From assembly GCA_002327785.1 (NCBI GenBank), contig DCUI01000283.1:1-9605 (forward strand): DNA of 9,605 nt. Direction: 5' to 3'. The notes under the pieces are model-generated. The model ran no database searches. It had not been told where the DNA came from and worked only from the letters and a program-made list of their open reading frames with translations. Both the position numbers and the translations under genes were made by a program. The stretch is from Phycisphaerales bacterium UBA2218. Lineage in GTDB: Bacteria > Planctomycetota > Phycisphaerae > Sedimentisphaerales > Anaerobacaceae. This document shows positions 7,514-9,605 of the stretch, piece after piece. Position 1 is the first letter of the stretch, and the number at the start of each line of letters is the position of its first letter.

Positions 7514-7516
7514 CTA
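7514..7516 (-). other. Single in-frame amber (TAG) codon inside the secreted protein gene
   Basis: The codon at position 319 of the 8470-6809 frame is TAG, between CTC GTG and AAC GTG. The frame on both sides is intact: 318 sense codons before and 234 after, with no frameshift. A single C-to-T change from CAG would explain it. The other complete genes on the minus strand all end in TGA. Confidence 0.85.
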
Positions 7517-8470
7517 CACGAGCAGGGATATTCCCTGTTCATCTACCGGGAACTGCAGCTTCGGGATCTTCGAATAGACGGCACCTTTCGCATCCGCGCT
7601 GTCGAAACGAGGGACCGTATTGATTTCCATGGCGCCGCCACCCATGTGTCCCGGCCGGGCATCAAGCCCTCGTCCATAGATGAACGGATAGTCGAACAAC
7701 TTGCCAATCTTGCTCCACGTCTCGGAGATGTAATAGCCAATCGGTCCCTTGAAATTGGCGGCACTGAGAAAGCACGTCCAAGCCTGATCGCCGGTCGGCG
7801 GGTCTCCTGTGGTCGGCTCGGTAAACGGCAGGGCCATGTAAGTATAGCCCAGGAACTTGCCATTGGGATTGCCCTCGAACGGCAAGGCGTCGGGCGGAAT
7901 CAACAGGCGATTGCTGAGCTGCGCGATGCCCAGGCGATCATCCGGCAGGGCCTCGCTGCTGTAGAAGAACGACCAGCCCGGCGAGCCAACCTCATAGTCG
8001 TAGCACTGCGGGGTTGCGTTCATGCTGAATTTGGGCGGTCCATAGTGGAACCGGTTGCCCGCCCAGTAGCCCAAGCCTCCTTCCACGGTCTGGAAGACGC
8101 TGTCCCACGTTGGCCCTCGCTCCGGCCAATGGTCGCGGGCGAGAGTACCGACGGGTGCCAAGGGCTTATCCTTGTTGTCGGAGTTGTCCGGCGTGATCCA
8201 TGCGCTCGGCAGACCGATCTGGAAGTCTGCCAGCGGTCGGTCGATGAGCGGCCAGACCGCGGCATAGAAACCCATGCCCATGCCATACTCGGCCCGAGTC
8301 GGTGGGCGGGATGCACTGTAGCTGATGTATCCGTGCAAACCTTGGGGATGTGCAGTGACCACCCCCGGCTTGGCCGGATCCTGGTTGCCCGCCTTCTCTT
8401 GGCCGGCACACGTCCACGACAGGGTAATAGAGATCACGATCGTGAATAGCGAGCTCCGCTTCGTCTGCAT
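7514..8470 (-). CDS. N-terminal part of a secreted protein of unknown family, ending at an in-frame TAG
   Basis: 318 residues from ATG 8468-8470. The N-terminus MQTKRSSLFTIVISITLSW followed by TCAGQEKAG is a Sec signal peptide with likely cleavage after CAG. The mature part has a Gly/Tyr/Trp/Pro-rich, probably beta-rich composition (for example HGYISYSASRPPTRAEYGMG, FSMNATPQCYDYEVGSPGW, FLGYTYMALPFTEP), suggesting an exported or surface protein. I do not recognise a family or catalytic motif. The frame is open further upstream to 8953, but there it crosses the divergent promoter region and lacks protein-like character, so the signal-peptide ATG is chosen. The Shine-Dalgarno is weak. After the TAG the same frame stays open to 6809 with similar composition, so the intact gene would encode about 552 residues. 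It is the first gene of the minus-strand operon. Confidence 0.7.
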   Translation of the reverse strand: MQTKRSSLFTIVISITLSWTCAGQEKAGNQDPAKPGVVTAHPQGLHGYISYSASRPPTRAEYGMGMGFYAAVWPLIDRPLADFQIGLPSAWITPDNSDNKDKPLAPVGTLARDHWPERGPTWDSVFQTVEGGLGYWAGNRFHYGPPKFSMNATPQCYDYEVGSPGWSFFYSSEALPDDRLGIAQLSNRLLIPPDALPFEGNPNGKFLGYTYMALPFTEPTTGDPPTGDQAWTCFLSAANFKGPIGYYISETWSKIGKLFDYPFIYGRGLDARPGHMGGGAMEINTVPRFDSADAKGAVYSKIPKLQFPVDEQGISLLV

Positions 8471-8618
8471 TGCGTTCTCGGTCCCGTACAATTCTGTCAG
8501 TATCTTACACACAAATGTCTTCCCACCGTTCCATCCCAGGGCGGCATCTATGTCGCTCATGCGGCAAGAACCCCAATAGGGAGCATCGCGAGTCCACGGC
8601 GACCACCGGATGTCCCTA

Positions 8619-8646
8619 ATTCTCCTTTGAGTCTTGGGTTTGTCAA
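8619..8646 (-). promoter_or_regulatory. Candidate promoter of the minus-strand operon
   Basis: A perfect TTGACA -35 box (8641-8646, minus strand) is followed after 16 nt by GAGAAT (8619-8624, 4 of 6 matches to TATAAT). The start would be near 8612, about 140 nt before the ATG at 8470. The weak -10 keeps confidence moderate. Confidence 0.4.
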
Positions 8647-8770
8647 TCGCGCTTTCAGGAATTCGGAAGGCGAGGCTCCTCAAATCGCATCCGGCCGTCG
8701 ACTGTCCCGTGTCCGCCCGGAAAGAGCCGAAAGCCCTGAGACTGCGGTAGACGCAACGGGGGAGGGGCGC

Positions 8771-8779
8771 TGGTATAAT
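8771..8779 (+). promoter_or_regulatory. Extended -10 promoter for the Gfo/Idh/MocA gene
   Basis: TGGTATAAT contains a consensus TATAAT (8774-8779) with the TGn extension at 8771-8773. No good -35 box lies 17 nt upstream (ACGCAA), which is tolerated by extended -10 promoters. Transcription would start near 8786, leaving a leader of about 114 nt that contains an inverted repeat. Confidence 0.65.
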
Positions 8780-8809
8780 GACGGCAGACGGCTCGGCGAT
8801 GTAGCTGGG

Positions 8810-8842
8810 CCACGTCAAATGGGACATGTCGGTTTGACGTGG
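8810..8842. repeat. Perfect 10-bp inverted repeat in the leader of the Gfo/Idh/MocA gene
   Basis: CCACGTCAAA (8810-8819) and TTTGACGTGG (8833-8842) are exact reverse complements around 13 nt. That loop contains an 8-nt palindrome GACATGTC (8823-8830). It lies downstream of the predicted start site and 57 nt before the ATG. It could be a protein-binding operator or an mRNA stem-loop. No U-run follows, so it is not a terminator. Confidence 0.6.
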
Positions 8843-8885
8843 AAAGCACCACGGTTGCCACTTGCTCCATTGGAAAAGACAATAG

Positions 8886-8890
8886 AAAGG
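8886..8890 (+). promoter_or_regulatory. Shine-Dalgarno for the Gfo/Idh/MocA gene
   Basis: AAAGG, 9 nt before ATG 8900-8902. It supports the start that yields a complete twin-arginine signal. Confidence 0.55.
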
Positions 8891-8899
8891 TCCGAACCC

Positions 8900-9605
8900 A
8901 TGAAGAACAATCCGAACTTGAGCCGCCGACGCTTTCTTCTCACTACTGGCCAAGCCGCCACGGCGCTGGCGGCCGTCTCGACGTTCGCTCCGGCAGTCCT
9001 CTCCTCTTCATCCCCCGGCAAGGCGATTGGCGTGGGTTGTATCGGGCTGGGAACCCGCGGCGGCGACCTCATCAACGCGGTTGTGAATGTGCCCAACGTC
9101 AAAGTCACGGCGGTCTGCGATGTCTACGGACCGCATCGACAAAAAGGGATTGAGCGGAGCCTTAACCCGGCGGTAAAAGCCTACGTCGACTACCGTGAAC
9201 TGCTGGCTGACCGGAATGTGGATGCGGTGGTCATCGGCACGCCCGACCACTGGCATTGCCAGATGGTGCTCGATGCCGTGAAGGCGGGCAAAGACATCTA
9301 CTGCGAGAAGGGGTTCGCGCGAACCCTGGCCGAGGCGAAGTTGATGCGCGACGCGTTGAAACAGAGCCGGGTGGTGTTCCAGCTCGGCCACCATGCGCGC
9401 CAGGCCGCCTGTGCGTTGCAGGCGAAGGAACTGCTCGCCAAGGACATCTTGGGCCCCATTACTCTGCTTCGCACCGGCCGCTTCAAAGCATCCGAACCTG
9501 GGCATCCCAATTGGCGCTGGTACGGCTACTACGATCAGTGGGACCGGCCGGACCCGGCGAAGGTCGCGAAAGAAGTGAATTGGGACCTGTGGCTCGGGCC
9601 GGCGC
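8900..9605 (+). CDS. Tat-exported Gfo/Idh/MocA family oxidoreductase, 3' end beyond window
   Basis: 235 codons are visible with no stop before the window end. The twin-arginine motif SRRRFLLTT (8-16) and an alanine-rich core to about residue 35 predict Tat export, so the protein should fold with its nucleotide in the cytoplasm and act in the periplasm. The Rossmann motif GVGCIGLGTRGG (44-55), VTAVCDVY (69-76), VVIGTPDHWHCQMVLDAVKAGKD segment (110-132) and CEKGFARTLAEAK (135-147) match NAD(P)-binding Gfo/Idh/MocA proteins. The usual EKP is EKG here. QLGHHARQ and NWRWYGYYDQW-like segments follow, as in the sugar-binding second half of exported planctomycete-type members. Such proteins oxidise, reduce or otherwise use nicotinamide chemistry on sugars; the substrate cannot be read from sequence. 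It is divergent from the glycosidase operon and shares its control region. Confidence 0.9.
   Translation, partial: MKNNPNLSRRRFLLTTGQAATALAAVSTFAPAVLSSSSPGKAIGVGCIGLGTRGGDLINAVVNVPNVKVTAVCDVYGPHRQKGIERSLNPAVKAYVDYRELLADRNVDAVVIGTPDHWHCQMVLDAVKAGKDIYCEKGFARTLAEAKLMRDALKQSRVVFQLGHHARQAACALQAKELLAKDILGPITLLRTGRFKASEPGHPNWRWYGYYDQWDRPDPAKVAKEVNWDLWLGPA

Larger units (their letters stand above)
8471..8899. other. Divergent intergenic control region
   Basis: 429 nt separate the start of the minus-strand operon (8470) from the plus-strand oxidoreductase (8900). No convincing gene lies inside; open frames crossing it on the minus strand have no start signal or protein-like composition. It contains candidate promoters for both directions and a 10-bp inverted repeat near the plus gene. 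The minus-strand leader (about 140 nt) shows no recognisable riboswitch. Confidence 0.7.

Noticed and set aside
6803..8449. 548-codon open frame on the plus strand opposite the interrupted secreted protein gene
   Set aside because: Its composition (Arg, His, Ala, Val repeats without domain motifs) is typical of a GC-rich antisense shadow. The minus strand has the signal peptide, aromatic-rich body and operon context. Its length is caused by scarcity of stops opposite GC-rich codons.
8471..8953. Upstream extension of the secreted protein frame to 8953
   Set aside because: It would pass through the divergent promoters and the leader and start of the plus-strand oxidoreductase, and would bury a good signal peptide internally.
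1..9605. CRISPR array, tRNA/rRNA, transposon ends, toxin-antitoxin or phage defence genes
   Set aside because: No repeat-spacer series, RNA gene signature, transposase or paired small toxin genes were seen on either strand.

Overview
This is a GC-rich bacterial window. The gene content suggests a polysaccharide-degrading member of the PVC/FCB-type bacteria (Planctomycetota, Verrucomicrobiota, Hydrogenedentota or similar). The evidence is a Tat-exported Gfo/Idh/MocA oxidoreductase, a secreted GH29 alpha-L-fucosidase fused to a second glycosidase-like module, and a remnant of a CE15-type glucuronoyl-esterase-like gene. No rRNA, tRNA, CRISPR array, transposase or phage gene is visible. The lineage is inferred from gene content only.

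Layout. Nearly everything from 1 to 8470 is on the minus strand, so the transcription order runs from high to low coordinates. First is a secreted protein of unknown family (8470 to 6809) whose frame is cut by one in-frame TAG at 7514-7516. Next is an ornithine cyclodeaminase/mu-crystallin family reductase (6783 to 5788), then an iron-sulfur L-serine-dehydratase family enzyme (5785 to 4220), whose Shine-Dalgarno contains the stop codon of the gene before it. After a 224-nt gap holding a likely promoter framed by a perfect 10-bp inverted repeat comes the 1247-residue two-module GH29 protein (3995 to 252). Directly after its stop is an internal slice of a CE15-like gene (231 to 13). On the plus strand, a 429-nt divergent control region (8471-8899) precedes a Gfo/Idh/MocA gene (8900 onward) that runs off the window. 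That region has a perfect extended -10 promoter for the plus gene, a 10-bp inverted repeat in its leader, and a perfect TTGACA -35 box for the minus operon.

How the genes may work together. GH29, the CE15 remnant and the Gfo/Idh/MocA protein point to fucose- or uronate-containing glycans as the theme of the locus. The tightly coupled imine reductase and serine-dehydratase-like lyase form a small amino- or imino-acid pair whose link to glycan breakdown is not evident from sequence. No wholly new system can be established. The strongest leads are the two-glycosidase fusion with an unassigned N-terminal module, the promoter-framing inverted repeat, the single amber codon inside an otherwise intact gene, and the lyase/reductase pair in which the reductase lacks the ornithine-cyclodeaminase catalytic aspartate.
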